NCBI GenBank assembly: GCA_913064775.1
Contig: CAJYAD010000006.1
Location: 104,761 to 168,760 of the forward strand
DNA length: 64,000 nt
DNA from: an uncultured Albidovulum sp.
GTDB lineage: Bacteria > Pseudomonadota > Alphaproteobacteria > Rhodobacterales > Rhodobacteraceae
Direction: 5' to 3'
The notes below the pieces were generated by a model. That model searched no databases. It was not told where the DNA came from and saw only the letters and a program-made list of their open reading frames with translations. Of this stretch, positions 1-7,401 are shown piece after piece (the stretch's first letter is position 1; every line of letters begins with the position of its first letter). The translations under genes and the position numbers were made by a program.

Positions 1-201
1 TGCGGCGTCCGAGACGTCCAGCTGCGCATGCAGCACCTCGGTCTCCAGCGCGCCGGCCAGCGCGGTCAGCGCCGCGCCGTCGATGTCCGACAGCGCCAGC
101 ACTGCGCCTTCGGCGGCGAAACGGCGGGCGGCGAGCGCACCGAAGCCGCTGGCCGCACCGGTGATCTGCACCACCTTGCCCTGATAACGCCCCTCAGACA
201 T
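1..201 (-). CDS. SDR-family oxidoreductase, N-terminal 67 codons (cut by window edge)
   Basis: Partial gene running off the left edge. The 67 visible residues begin with ATG at 201 and show the N-terminal Rossmann signature of short-chain dehydrogenases, TGAASGFG at residues 14-21, then a beta-strand ending in SDID that would sit at the NAD(P) ribose. The start overlaps the stop of the upstream kinase gene by 8 bp, so it is translated as part of the same minus-strand operon. The substrate cannot be read from the fragment; from its neighbours a 3-hydroxyacyl-CoA or other hydroxy-lipid dehydrogenase is likely. Confidence 0.85.
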   Translation of the reverse strand, partial: MSEGRYQGKVVQITGAASGFGALAARRFAAEGAVLALSDIDGAALTALAGALETEVLHAQLDVSDAA

Positions 202-1225
202 CGGCCGCGGCCTTCAGCCCGGCTTGCGCGAATTGTGGCACATAAACCCCCATTTTCAGGCCCCTTTCCGGGTTTGAAGCATTGCCATCCAACGCCCGTT
301 TCTTCACACCTTGCAAGATTGCCGCCATGCGGAAGAAACAAAACGCCAGATAGAAACCGAAGCGCGGGATCCCCGGCAGCCCCATGCGGTCGCAATAGGC
401 CGCAATGAAGGCCTCATCCGTCGGCAGCCCCAGCGCCTTGCGGTCGACACCCGCCAATCCGCGCCCGTCAGCGCCCGGCGGGTTCTGCCATTGCATGATC
501 ACCGCCGCCAGATCCGCGAAGGGATGGCCTGTGGTCGACAATTCCCAATCCAGCACCGCCACGCACTCGGGCCCCGCCTTTGAAAACAGCATGTTGTCAA
601 TGCGGTAGTCGCCATGCACCAGGGTGCGCAGCCCGTCATCCCCCGGTGCGTTGGCGTCGAGCCAGGCGATCAGCTCATCCATCTGGGGGATCGTTTCGGT
701 CTCGGAGGCGCGGTATTGCTTGCTCCAGCGGTCGATCTGACGGCGGTAGTAATTGCCCTCGGGGCCGTAATCGGACAGGCCCACCTGGGCCAGATCGACC
801 GAATGGATCGCCGCCAGCACGCGGTTCATCTCATCAATCACCACGCCACGGGTGGCGGCGTCGAGGCCCGGCATCGTCGGATCGTCGAAATTGCGGCCCT
901 CGACGCAATCCATCACATAGAAGGCCGAGCCGATGATGCTGTCATCCTCGCACAGCGCATACATCCGGGCGACCGGCACATCGGTGGCGGCAAGCGCCTG
1001 TTGCACGCGGAATTCGCGATCCACCGCATGGGCGGATTTCAACAGCTTTCCCGGTGGTTTGCGGCGCAGAACGTAGGTGCCAGAGGAAGATTGCAGCCGA
1101 AAGGTCGGATTTGATTGGCCAGTCTGGAACTTCTGCGCGGTCAGGTCGCCGGCAAAGCCCGGAACATGGGCCTGCATCCAGGTGGTTACGGCTTCGATAT
1201 CTAGGGTTTGAGCGTCGTTTTTCAT
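194..1225 (-). CDS. APH-fold phosphotransferase, ACAD10/11 kinase-domain type
   Basis: A 343-residue kinase of the aminoglycoside phosphotransferase fold. Visible are the nucleotide loop region FQTGQSNPTF, the lysine region LRRKPPGKLL, the catalytic-loop motif HGDYRIDN (about residues 204-211) and the metal-binding DWELST (about 226). The KPPG, KQYRASET, HGDxRxDN and DWELST blocks match the N-terminal kinase half of ACAD10/ACAD11 and the LvaA-type kinases, which phosphorylate the hydroxyl of 4-hydroxyacyl-CoAs. It overlaps the SDR downstream; the phosphatase gene ends 9 bp upstream. An in-frame TTG at 1237 exists, but ATG 1225 has a better Shine-Dalgarno (GAGAAAG). The substrate is inferred from homology and context, not shown. 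Confidence 0.85.
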   Translation of the reverse strand: MKNDAQTLDIEAVTTWMQAHVPGFAGDLTAQKFQTGQSNPTFRLQSSSGTYVLRRKPPGKLLKSAHAVDREFRVQQALAATDVPVARMYALCEDDSIIGSAFYVMDCVEGRNFDDPTMPGLDAATRGVVIDEMNRVLAAIHSVDLAQVGLSDYGPEGNYYRRQIDRWSKQYRASETETIPQMDELIAWLDANAPGDDGLRTLVHGDYRIDNMLFSKAGPECVAVLDWELSTTGHPFADLAAVIMQWQNPPGADGRGLAGVDRKALGLPTDEAFIAAYCDRMGLPGIPRFGFYLAFCFFRMAAILQGVKKRALDGNASNPERGLKMGVYVPQFAQAGLKAAADV

Positions 1226-1233
1226 CTTCTTTC

Positions 1234-1896
1234 TCAACTATAGGTCAGAAGATGCGCAGTCTGCGCGGTGATATGCGGGGTCTCGTTGAAGCCCGCCAGA
1301 TAGTCGCGCGCCCGCCCGCCGATGAACCGCGCCACGGCGCAATTGCGGATCTGCAGTTGCAGATGGATCATCTGCGCCTCGGGCGCCTCCAGCACATCGG
1401 CCACCATCCGCCCGATCGCGCCGCCGGAAGAAACTGCCAAGGTCGTGCCCTCCTCGGCCAGCATCGCGGCGCGGGCATCGCGGACGCGGGCGGTGAAATC
1501 TGCCCATGTCTCGGGCGGATCCTCGATCTCGCCGCGCTGCCAGGCGAGTACGGTGTCGCGCAATTCGCGAAAATGGGTGGCGCGGTCGTCGTGCAGGCCC
1601 CGGGGGCGATCCTGGCCGCGGTAGCGCGCGTTCAAGAGGCCAGTGAAGTCGAACTCATTCAAGCCCGAATGGGTCCGCGCCTGACCGGGATCGAGGCCGA
1701 GGCCCTGGGCCACGCCTTCCAGCGTCTCCCGGTGGCGCCGCTGTGCCCCGATCCACAGGTGATCGGGGCGCAGGCCCTGCATCGCCAGCGCCTCTCCCAG
1801 CGCCAGGGACTGACGGTGGCCGAGGTCCGAGAGGACATCGTAATCCGCCGCCCCAAAGGACGCCTGCGCATGGCGAAGCAGGACGAGTTCGCGCAT
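1234..1896 (-). CDS. Histidine phosphatase family protein (phosphoglycerate mutase-like)
   Basis: A 220-residue protein with the phosphohistidine motif LLRHAQAS at residues 6-13 (nucleophile His9), a downstream Arg/Glu core (AQRRHRETLE, GLNEFDF) and a C-terminal VSSGGAIG block. In canonical members this last block reads SHGG and supplies the second catalytic histidine; here the position is Ser157. It lies between the kinase and the dehydrogenase genes in the same operon. It may hydrolyse a phosphorylated intermediate or by-product of the kinase, but that is inference; many members of this subfamily have no assigned substrate. Confidence 0.85.
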   Translation of the reverse strand: MRELVLLRHAQASFGAADYDVLSDLGHRQSLALGEALAMQGLRPDHLWIGAQRRHRETLEGVAQGLGLDPGQARTHSGLNEFDFTGLLNARYRGQDRPRGLHDDRATHFRELRDTVLAWQRGEIEDPPETWADFTARVRDARAAMLAEEGTTLAVSSGGAIGRMVADVLEAPEAQMIHLQLQIRNCAVARFIGGRARDYLAGFNETPHITAQTAHLLTYS

Positions 1897-1908
1897 TCTT
1901 TGAGCCCC

Positions 1909-3144
1909 TTACGGTTTCTCGTTCATGTAACGCTTCAGCTCTGTCCGGGCGACCTGACGGCGATGGACGGCATCGGGGCCGTCGGCCAGGCGCAGGGTGC
2001 GCACATGGGTCCACATATTGGCCAGCGGCGTGTCCTGGCTGATGCCCATGGCGCCATGCATCTGCATCGCCTCATCGATCACCTTCAGCGCAACCTGCGG
2101 CGCCACCACCTTGATCTGGCTGATCCAGGGCTGGGCCTCGCGCACCCCAGCCGTGTCCATCATATAGGCCGCCTTCAGGCACAGAAGCCGGGCCATCTCA
2201 ATCTCCATCCGGGCGTTGGCGATGATGTCGTAATTCGCGCCCAGCTCGGCCAGCTTCTTGCCAAAGGCCTCACGGTTGAGGGCGCGGCGGCACATCAGTT
2301 CCAGCGCCTTTTCGGCCTGACCGATGGCGCGCATGCAATGGTGGATGCGCCCCGGCCCCAGACGGCCCTGAGCAACCTCAAAACCCCGACCCTCGCCGAG
2401 GATCAGATCCTCGGCCGCGACGCGCACGTCGGTCATGCGGATATGCATGTGGCCATGCGGCGCGTCATCCTCGCCGAACACCTGCATCGGGCGCAGCACC
2501 TCGATGCCGGGCGTGTCGGCGGCGATGGCGAACATCGAATGGCGGGCGTGCTTGGGGCCCTCGGGGTCCGAACAGGCCATGGTGATATAGACCTTGCAGC
2601 GCGGATCGCCGGCGCCCGAAGCCCACCATTTCTCGCCGTTCAGCACCCAGGTGTCGCCGTCGCGGGTGGCCTTCAGCGCCATGTTGGTCGCGTCCGAGGA
2701 GGCCACGCCCGGCTCGGTCATCAGATAGGCCGAGCGGATTTCGCCTTCCAGCAAAGGCTTTAGCCAGCGTTCCTTATGTGCGGCAGAGCCGTAGCGCTCA
2801 AACACCTCCATATTGCCGGTGTCGGGGGCCGCGCAGTTGAAGACCTCTGCCGCGATCTTTTCCTTGCCCATCTCCTCGGCCAGATAGGCGTATTCGACGG
2901 TGGTCAGGCCATAGCCCTTGTCGCTGCCCGTCAGCCAGAAGTTCCACAACCCCCGCTCTTTCGCCTTGGCCTTCAAAGTGTCAAGGATTTCAAGCTGTCG
3001 CGCGGTGTGCTTAAAGCGGTCGCCGGTGGGGTGCTTGCCCACTTCGGCCTCAAATTCCGCGCTCAGCGGCGCGATCTCGTCGCGCACCATGGCGCGCACC
3101 TTGTCGACCAGCGGTTTGACCCGGTCGCTCATGCCCAGTTCCAT
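1909..3144 (-). CDS. Acyl-CoA dehydrogenase, ACAD10/ACAD11-type
   Basis: A 411-residue FAD-dependent acyl-CoA dehydrogenase. Motifs visible in order: GLWNFWLT (about 70), NCAAPDTGNMEV, YLMTEPGVASSDATN (FAD/substrate loop), GEKWWASGAGDPRCK, VFGEDDAPHGH, ILGEGRGFEVAQGRLGPGRIHH and the C-terminal MQMHGAMGISQD and LRLADGPD. These blocks are those of the dehydrogenase half of ACAD10/ACAD11 rather than short-, medium- or long-chain fatty acyl-CoA dehydrogenases. In that family the enzyme eliminates phosphate from 4-phosphoacyl-CoA to give an enoyl-CoA. ATG 3144 is preceded by AAGGAGA at good spacing. The kinase that fuses to it in animals is encoded just downstream here. Confidence 0.92.
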   Translation of the reverse strand: MELGMSDRVKPLVDKVRAMVRDEIAPLSAEFEAEVGKHPTGDRFKHTARQLEILDTLKAKAKERGLWNFWLTGSDKGYGLTTVEYAYLAEEMGKEKIAAEVFNCAAPDTGNMEVFERYGSAAHKERWLKPLLEGEIRSAYLMTEPGVASSDATNMALKATRDGDTWVLNGEKWWASGAGDPRCKVYITMACSDPEGPKHARHSMFAIAADTPGIEVLRPMQVFGEDDAPHGHMHIRMTDVRVAAEDLILGEGRGFEVAQGRLGPGRIHHCMRAIGQAEKALELMCRRALNREAFGKKLAELGANYDIIANARMEIEMARLLCLKAAYMMDTAGVREAQPWISQIKVVAPQVALKVIDEAMQMHGAMGISQDTPLANMWTHVRTLRLADGPDAVHRRQVARTELKRYMNEKP

Positions 3145-3145
3145 C

Positions 3146-4144
3146 TCACTCTCCTTTTCGTGCCGCCGCGAGGGCGACGATGCGCTGTAGCGCGTCCTGA
3201 TATTCCCCTGAGATCCGGTCGATCAGGGCGGCGGCGGGCAGCACGTCGCGCACCGCGCCAATACCCTGGCCCGCGCCCCAGATCTCTTTCCAAGCCTTCG
3301 GTTTCGACCGCCCCGCGCCGAAGTTCATCGAACTCGGGTCGGCCGAAGCAAGCGCCTCTGGGTCCAGCCCGGCCCGCGCGATCGAGGGCTTGAGGTAATT
3401 CCCCGAAACCCCTGTAAACAAAGATGATGTCACGATGTCCTCGGCGCCAGAGGCGACAATCATCTGCTTGTAATCGTCCGGCGCGTTGGCCTCTTTCGTG
3501 GCAATGAAGGGGGAGCCGATATAGCCCAGATCCGCCCCCGCCGCCTGCGCCGCAAGCAAGGCCGCCCCGGTGGCAATCGCCCCCGACAGCAGCAAGGGCC
3601 CGTCGAACCAGGCCCGGATTTCCTGCACCAGCGCGAAGGGCGATTGCGGCCCCGCATGCCCGCCCGCGCCCGCCGCCACCGCGATCAGCCCGTCGGCGCC
3701 CTTGTCGATCGCCTTTCGGGCATAGGTGTTGTTGATCACGTCATGCAGCGCGATGCCGCCGCAGGAATGCGCGACCTCGTTCACCTCGGGCCGGGCGCCA
3801 AGCGAGGTAATCCAGATCGGCACCTTCCAGCGCGCGCAGATCTCCAGATCGCGTTCCAGCCGCATGTTCGAGCGGTGCACGATCTGGTTCACCGCAAACG
3901 GCGCGGCGGGGCGGTCCGGGTTGGCCTGGTTCCAGGCGTCGAGTTCCTCGGTGATGCGCTTCAGCCAGGCCTCCAGCAGGATCGGCTCGCCCTCGGCCTC
4001 GCGCGCATTCAGGGCGGGGAAGGATCCAACGATCCCGGCCTTGCACTGGGCAATCACCAGATCCGGACCCGACACAAGGAACATCGGCGAGGCGACGGCA
4101 GGAAGCCGCAGCCCGGTCAGCGCCTTGGGAAGGGGTCGCGGCAT
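3146..4144 (-). CDS. Nitronate monooxygenase / 2-nitropropane dioxygenase-like flavoprotein
   Basis: A 332-residue FMN-binding TIM-barrel protein. LPAVASPMFLVSG near the N terminus, AAGAGGHAG in the middle and GADLGYIGSPFIATKEA near the phosphate-binding strand are typical of the NMO/FabK superfamily. The reading frame is open further upstream to 4414, but ATG 4144 fits family length and begins the conserved sequence. It lies 1 bp upstream of the acyl-CoA dehydrogenase. Members of this superfamily act on nitronates or reduce enoyl thioesters; in an acyl-CoA operon a role in enoyl-CoA or flavin chemistry is as plausible as nitronate detoxification. The exact substrate is unknown. Confidence 0.85.
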   Translation of the reverse strand: MPRPLPKALTGLRLPAVASPMFLVSGPDLVIAQCKAGIVGSFPALNAREAEGEPILLEAWLKRITEELDAWNQANPDRPAAPFAVNQIVHRSNMRLERDLEICARWKVPIWITSLGARPEVNEVAHSCGGIALHDVINNTYARKAIDKGADGLIAVAAGAGGHAGPQSPFALVQEIRAWFDGPLLLSGAIATGAALLAAQAAGADLGYIGSPFIATKEANAPDDYKQMIVASGAEDIVTSSLFTGVSGNYLKPSIARAGLDPEALASADPSSMNFGAGRSKPKAWKEIWGAGQGIGAVRDVLPAAALIDRISGEYQDALQRIVALAAARKGE

Positions 4145-4167
4145 GGCTGTCTCCACCTCGGGGTCGG

Positions 4168-5049
4168 TCAGGATTTCCGCCCCAGTGCCGCCAGCGCCTG
4201 GCGGGCGAATTTCTCGGTCTGCAGGAAGGCGCCCTGCAATTCCTGCGCGCCCTCGGCGTCGGCGATCCGGTCGGCCTGGGCGGCGATGGCTTCGGGCGTC
4301 AGCTCGCCCCCGGTCAGGCAGATCCCCGGCGTCTCGGCCACCAGAACGCGGGCGAAACTGCCGCCCCCCGCCGCCAGGATGAAGCGGCTGGGCGCCTCGT
4401 CCGAGACCAGCCACAGAAGGCCCGGGGTGATCGACTCGGGGCTAAGCACATCGGCCACGGCCTCATCGAACAGCCCGTCGGTCATCGCCGTCAGCGCGGT
4501 CGGAGACAGGGCATTGACGCGGATGTTGTATTTCTCGCCCTCGATATGAAGGACATTCATCAGCCCGATCATCCCGGCCTTGGCGCCACCGTAATTCGCC
4601 TGCCCGAAATTGCCGTAAAGCCCCGAGGAAGAGGTGGTGAACACCACCCGCCCAAAGCGCTGTTCGCGCATGATCGGCCAGACCGCATGGGCGCAGATGG
4701 CCGAGCCCAGCAGATGTACCGCCATCACCCGGCGCAGATCCTCAAGGTTCATCTTGGCAAAGCTGCGGTCGCGCAGGATGCCGGCGTTGTTGACCAGAAT
4801 GTCGATCCGACCCCAGCGCGCCATGGTGCGCGACACCATGTCGGTCACGTCGAATTCCGACGCCACATCGCCCGCATGGGTGATGGACTCGCCGCCGGCC
4901 GCGCGGATTTCCTCGGCCACATCGCCCGCGCCCTTGGGATCGTTCACCACGACGCGGGCGCCGCGCGCTGCCAGCCCCAGCGCATGCGCCCGCCCCAACC
5001 CGGCCCCCGCGCCGGTGACGATGGCGACGCGGTCATCGAACCTGATCAT
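4168..5049 (-). CDS. SDR-family NAD(P)-dependent oxidoreductase (HSD17B4/MFE-2 dehydrogenase-like)
   Basis: A 293-residue short-chain dehydrogenase. TGAGAGLGRAHALGLA is the cofactor loop at residues 12-27, VVVNDP the acidic strand end, NNAGIL the structural motif, TTSSSGLYGNFG carries the catalytic serine region and YGGAKAG the Tyr-x3-Lys. The extended tail and the GAGxGLGRxHAL signature resemble the (3R)-hydroxyacyl-CoA dehydrogenase module of multifunctional enzyme type 2. It overlaps the MaoC hydratase start by 4 bp, and the pairing of this SDR type with MaoC mirrors the MFE-2 hydratase/dehydrogenase arrangement. Confidence 0.9.
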   Translation of the reverse strand: MIRFDDRVAIVTGAGAGLGRAHALGLAARGARVVVNDPKGAGDVAEEIRAAGGESITHAGDVASEFDVTDMVSRTMARWGRIDILVNNAGILRDRSFAKMNLEDLRRVMAVHLLGSAICAHAVWPIMREQRFGRVVFTTSSSGLYGNFGQANYGGAKAGMIGLMNVLHIEGEKYNIRVNALSPTALTAMTDGLFDEAVADVLSPESITPGLLWLVSDEAPSRFILAAGGGSFARVLVAETPGICLTGGELTPEAIAAQADRIADAEGAQELQGAFLQTEKFARQALAALGRKS

Positions 5050-5519
5050 GCGACCTCCAGATAGCGCCGGCCAAGCCAGACCGCGACCAGCGCGGGCTTT
5101 TGCTGACCCTCGACCTCGACGGTGACGCCATAGCTCAGTTGCACCTCGTCCGGCGCGCGTTCCTCCAGCGCGTCCAGCACGAACCGCCCCCGGATCCGCG
5201 CCCCCGAGGGCACCGGCGACACAAAGCGGATCTTCTCGAACCCGTAGTTCACGCCCATGCGCAGATTGGCCAGCTTCGGCTGCGCGTCATAGGCCATCGC
5301 CGACAGCATCGACAACGTCAGGAAGCCATGCGCGATGGTGGTGCCAAACGGGCCTTCGGCGGCGCGCACGGGATCGACGTGGATATGCTGGTGATCCTCG
5401 GTCAGGTCGGCGAAGGCGTCAATCTTGGCCTGATCGATGGTGAACCAGCGCGAGACGCCGACCTCCTGCCCCAGCAGGGCGCGCATCTCGGCGATGCTGT
5501 GCGTTTCGGAGGTGCTCAT
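5046..5519 (-). CDS. MaoC family (R)-specific enoyl-CoA hydratase
   Basis: A 157-residue single hot-dog-fold protein. The hydratase signature FADLTEDHQHIHVDP with the catalytic Asp/His, then GPFGTTIAHGFLTLSM, is complete (about residues 33-70). It would hydrate trans-2-enoyl-CoA to (R)-3-hydroxyacyl-CoA, the substrate expected for the SDR encoded immediately downstream. It overlaps that SDR and the upstream SDR by 4 bp each (ATGA-type junctions), so translational coupling is likely. Confidence 0.92.
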   Translation of the reverse strand: MSTSETHSIAEMRALLGQEVGVSRWFTIDQAKIDAFADLTEDHQHIHVDPVRAAEGPFGTTIAHGFLTLSMLSAMAYDAQPKLANLRMGVNYGFEKIRFVSPVPSGARIRGRFVLDALEERAPDEVQLSYGVTVEVEGQQKPALVAVWLGRRYLEVA

Positions 5520-6355
5520 TCCTGGGCCTCGGCGAACAGGTTCGGCCCGGTGGCGACATTCACCCCGCCCGACACCGGCAGCACCGCCCCGGTGACATAG
5601 CCACCGCCGCGGCCGGCCAGAAACAGCACGCAGCCGGCGATGTCCTCGGGCCGGCCGACGCGGGCGATCGGCACGGCGGCAGCCACATGGGCGCGCATTT
5701 CGGGATCGGCGGTGGCGAAGGCCGTCATCTTCGACGGGAACGGCCCCGGCGCCAGCGCGTTCACGGTGATCTGGCGCGGCGCCAGCTCTTTCGCCAGCAC
5801 CCGCGTCAGATGATGCACCGCGGCTTTTGAGGCCGCATAGGCATAGACATTCTCGCCCATCGGCACCTCGCCCATGACCGAGCCGAGGTTGATCACCCGC
5901 GCGGGGTCATCCTCGGTCGCGGCGGCCTCCAGCAGGGGCAGCAGGCGCTGGGTCAGATGGAACACCGCGGTGACGTTCAGGCGCTGCACCTTGTCCCAGG
6001 CCTCATAGGGGAAATCGCCCAGCGGCGCCCCCCAGGAGCGACCGGAATTGTTCAGCAGAACATGCAGGGCGTCGCAGCGTTTGCCGACCTCGGCGGCCAG
6101 CGCATCCACCCCCGCCTCGGTCGAGAGATCGGCGGCGAAGCCTTCGGCCCGGCCCGGCGCGTCCAGCGCGTTCAACTCGGCCGCGACGGCGGCGCAGGCG
6201 TCGCCCTTGCGGCTGGCGATCAGCACCCGGGCGCCAGCGCGTACCAGCGCCTCGGCCGCCATCCGGCCGATGCCCGACGCGCCGCCGGTGACCAGTGCCA
6301 CTTTGCCCGACAGCCCGAACAATTCCTCCGGCGTCATTCTCCCCCCCGATCTCAT
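5516..6355 (-). CDS. SDR-family oxidoreductase
   Basis: About 279 residues with TGGASGIGRMAAEAL as cofactor loop, VINLGSVMGE for the serine segment and YAYAASKAAVHHL for Tyr-x3-Lys; VTGAVLPVSGGVNV is the usual C-terminal element. ATG 6355 has GAGGAAGAA as ribosome site; ATG 6337 (MTPEELF) is also possible and closer to typical family starts. Third SDR of the operon. The overall pattern (ALAPGPFPSKM) resembles 3-oxoacyl reductases of RhlG type. The substrate is not identifiable. Confidence 0.88.
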   Translation of the reverse strand: MRSGGRMTPEELFGLSGKVALVTGGASGIGRMAAEALVRAGARVLIASRKGDACAAVAAELNALDAPGRAEGFAADLSTEAGVDALAAEVGKRCDALHVLLNNSGRSWGAPLGDFPYEAWDKVQRLNVTAVFHLTQRLLPLLEAAATEDDPARVINLGSVMGEVPMGENVYAYAASKAAVHHLTRVLAKELAPRQITVNALAPGPFPSKMTAFATADPEMRAHVAAAVPIARVGRPEDIAGCVLFLAGRGGGYVTGAVLPVSGGVNVATGPNLFAEAQE

Positions 6356-6495
6356 TTCTTCCTCGGCGACAGCAAAGCCCGGGCGGCAACCGAAGGCAAG
6401 GGCGACTTCGCCCAAAACGCGCCCCGCGCCGCCACGTCATACCGAATCGACCGGGGTCATGGGGTCTGCAGCGCTTTATCTACCCGTCCCAACCC

Positions 6496-7401
6496 CTAGC
6501 TGCGGCTCATGAATTCCCGGATCTCCTTGACCACCTCATCGGGCTTTTGATGCACGATCCAGTGATCGGCATCAGGGAAATCGACGACCCGCAGATCGTC
6601 GCAATACTCCGACAGGCCGGCGCGGGCCTCTTCGGCGAAGGCGGTGTCGCGCAGCCCCCAAAGCAACAGATGCGGCATGATCACCTGCAGCGCGGCGGGG
6701 TCCATACGCGGCAGGGCGCTGTCGGCCAGCGCCTGTCCCGGCGGCGGCACCAGCAGCGGCGTCGCCCGGTACCAGTTCACCATCGCCCGCAACCCCGCGA
6801 CACCGCCCCAGGCCTCGATATAGTCCGCGCGGCGTTCGGGGGTCAGCCAATCCAGGTTCATCCCGGCCCCGAAAAATGACAGGAGTTTGCCGTAACCATC
6901 CTGGGCCAATACATTTTCCGACCCCTCGCGCCGCAGCCAGGTGATGTATTGGCTGGCCTCCGTCTGGGCCCCGCCACGCGCCAGCGCCAGTTGGAACATC
7001 GCCGGATGCACCCCGTTCAGGATCACCAGCCGATCGACCAGCTCCGGCAGCCGGATCGCCAGCGCATAGGCCACCGAGGCGCCCCAATCATGGCCGATCA
7101 CCGCAGCCGCCCGGCCCTGAGGCGCGAAATGCGCGATCAGGCCCGCCGCATCGCCCACCAGCGCCGAGACGCGGTAGTTTTCCACCCCCTCGGGCCGCCA
7201 GGATTTGCCATAGCCGCGCTGATCCGGCGCCACGCACAGATATTGCGACGAAAGCTGTGGCAGGATCTCATCCCAAGCCCCTGAAAATTCAGGAAATCCA
7301 TGAAGGAAGAGCAAGAGGGGACGCCCCTCTTGCCCAGCCAGCCGAACGTGGAACGGCTGGCCTCCCAGCCGCACCTCGGCCGAACGGATGTCAGACCGCA
7401 T
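6496..7401 (-). CDS. Alpha/beta-fold hydrolase (epoxide hydrolase/haloalkane dehalogenase-like)
   Basis: A 301-residue hydrolase. LFLHGFPEFSGAW gives the oxyanion HGFPE motif, VIGHDWGASVAY carries the nucleophile aspartate in the GHDWG elbow, and the C-terminal FPDADHWIVHQKP carries the catalytic histidine. HGxPE plus an Asp nucleophile is characteristic of soluble epoxide hydrolases and relatives, not lipases. Its start overlaps the acyl-CoA ligase stop by 11 bp. In this operon it could open an epoxide or ester to produce a hydroxy acid, which would suit the kinase/dehydrogenase pair downstream; this is inference. Confidence 0.88.
   Translation of the reverse strand: MRSDIRSAEVRLGGQPFHVRLAGQEGRPLLLFLHGFPEFSGAWDEILPQLSSQYLCVAPDQRGYGKSWRPEGVENYRVSALVGDAAGLIAHFAPQGRAAAVIGHDWGASVAYALAIRLPELVDRLVILNGVHPAMFQLALARGGAQTEASQYITWLRREGSENVLAQDGYGKLLSFFGAGMNLDWLTPERRADYIEAWGGVAGLRAMVNWYRATPLLVPPPGQALADSALPRMDPAALQVIMPHLLLWGLRDTAFAEEARAGLSEYCDDLRVVDFPDADHWIVHQKPDEVVKEIREFMSRS

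Noticed and set aside
66..408. Overlapping open frames on both strands at the left edge
   Set aside because: They are shadows of the SDR and kinase genes, Arg/Pro-rich and without ribosome sites or family motifs.
1054..2763. Long plus-strand open frame (569 codons)
   Set aside because: Antisense to the histidine phosphatase and dehydrogenase genes; GC-driven, His/Gln/Arg-rich, no motif.
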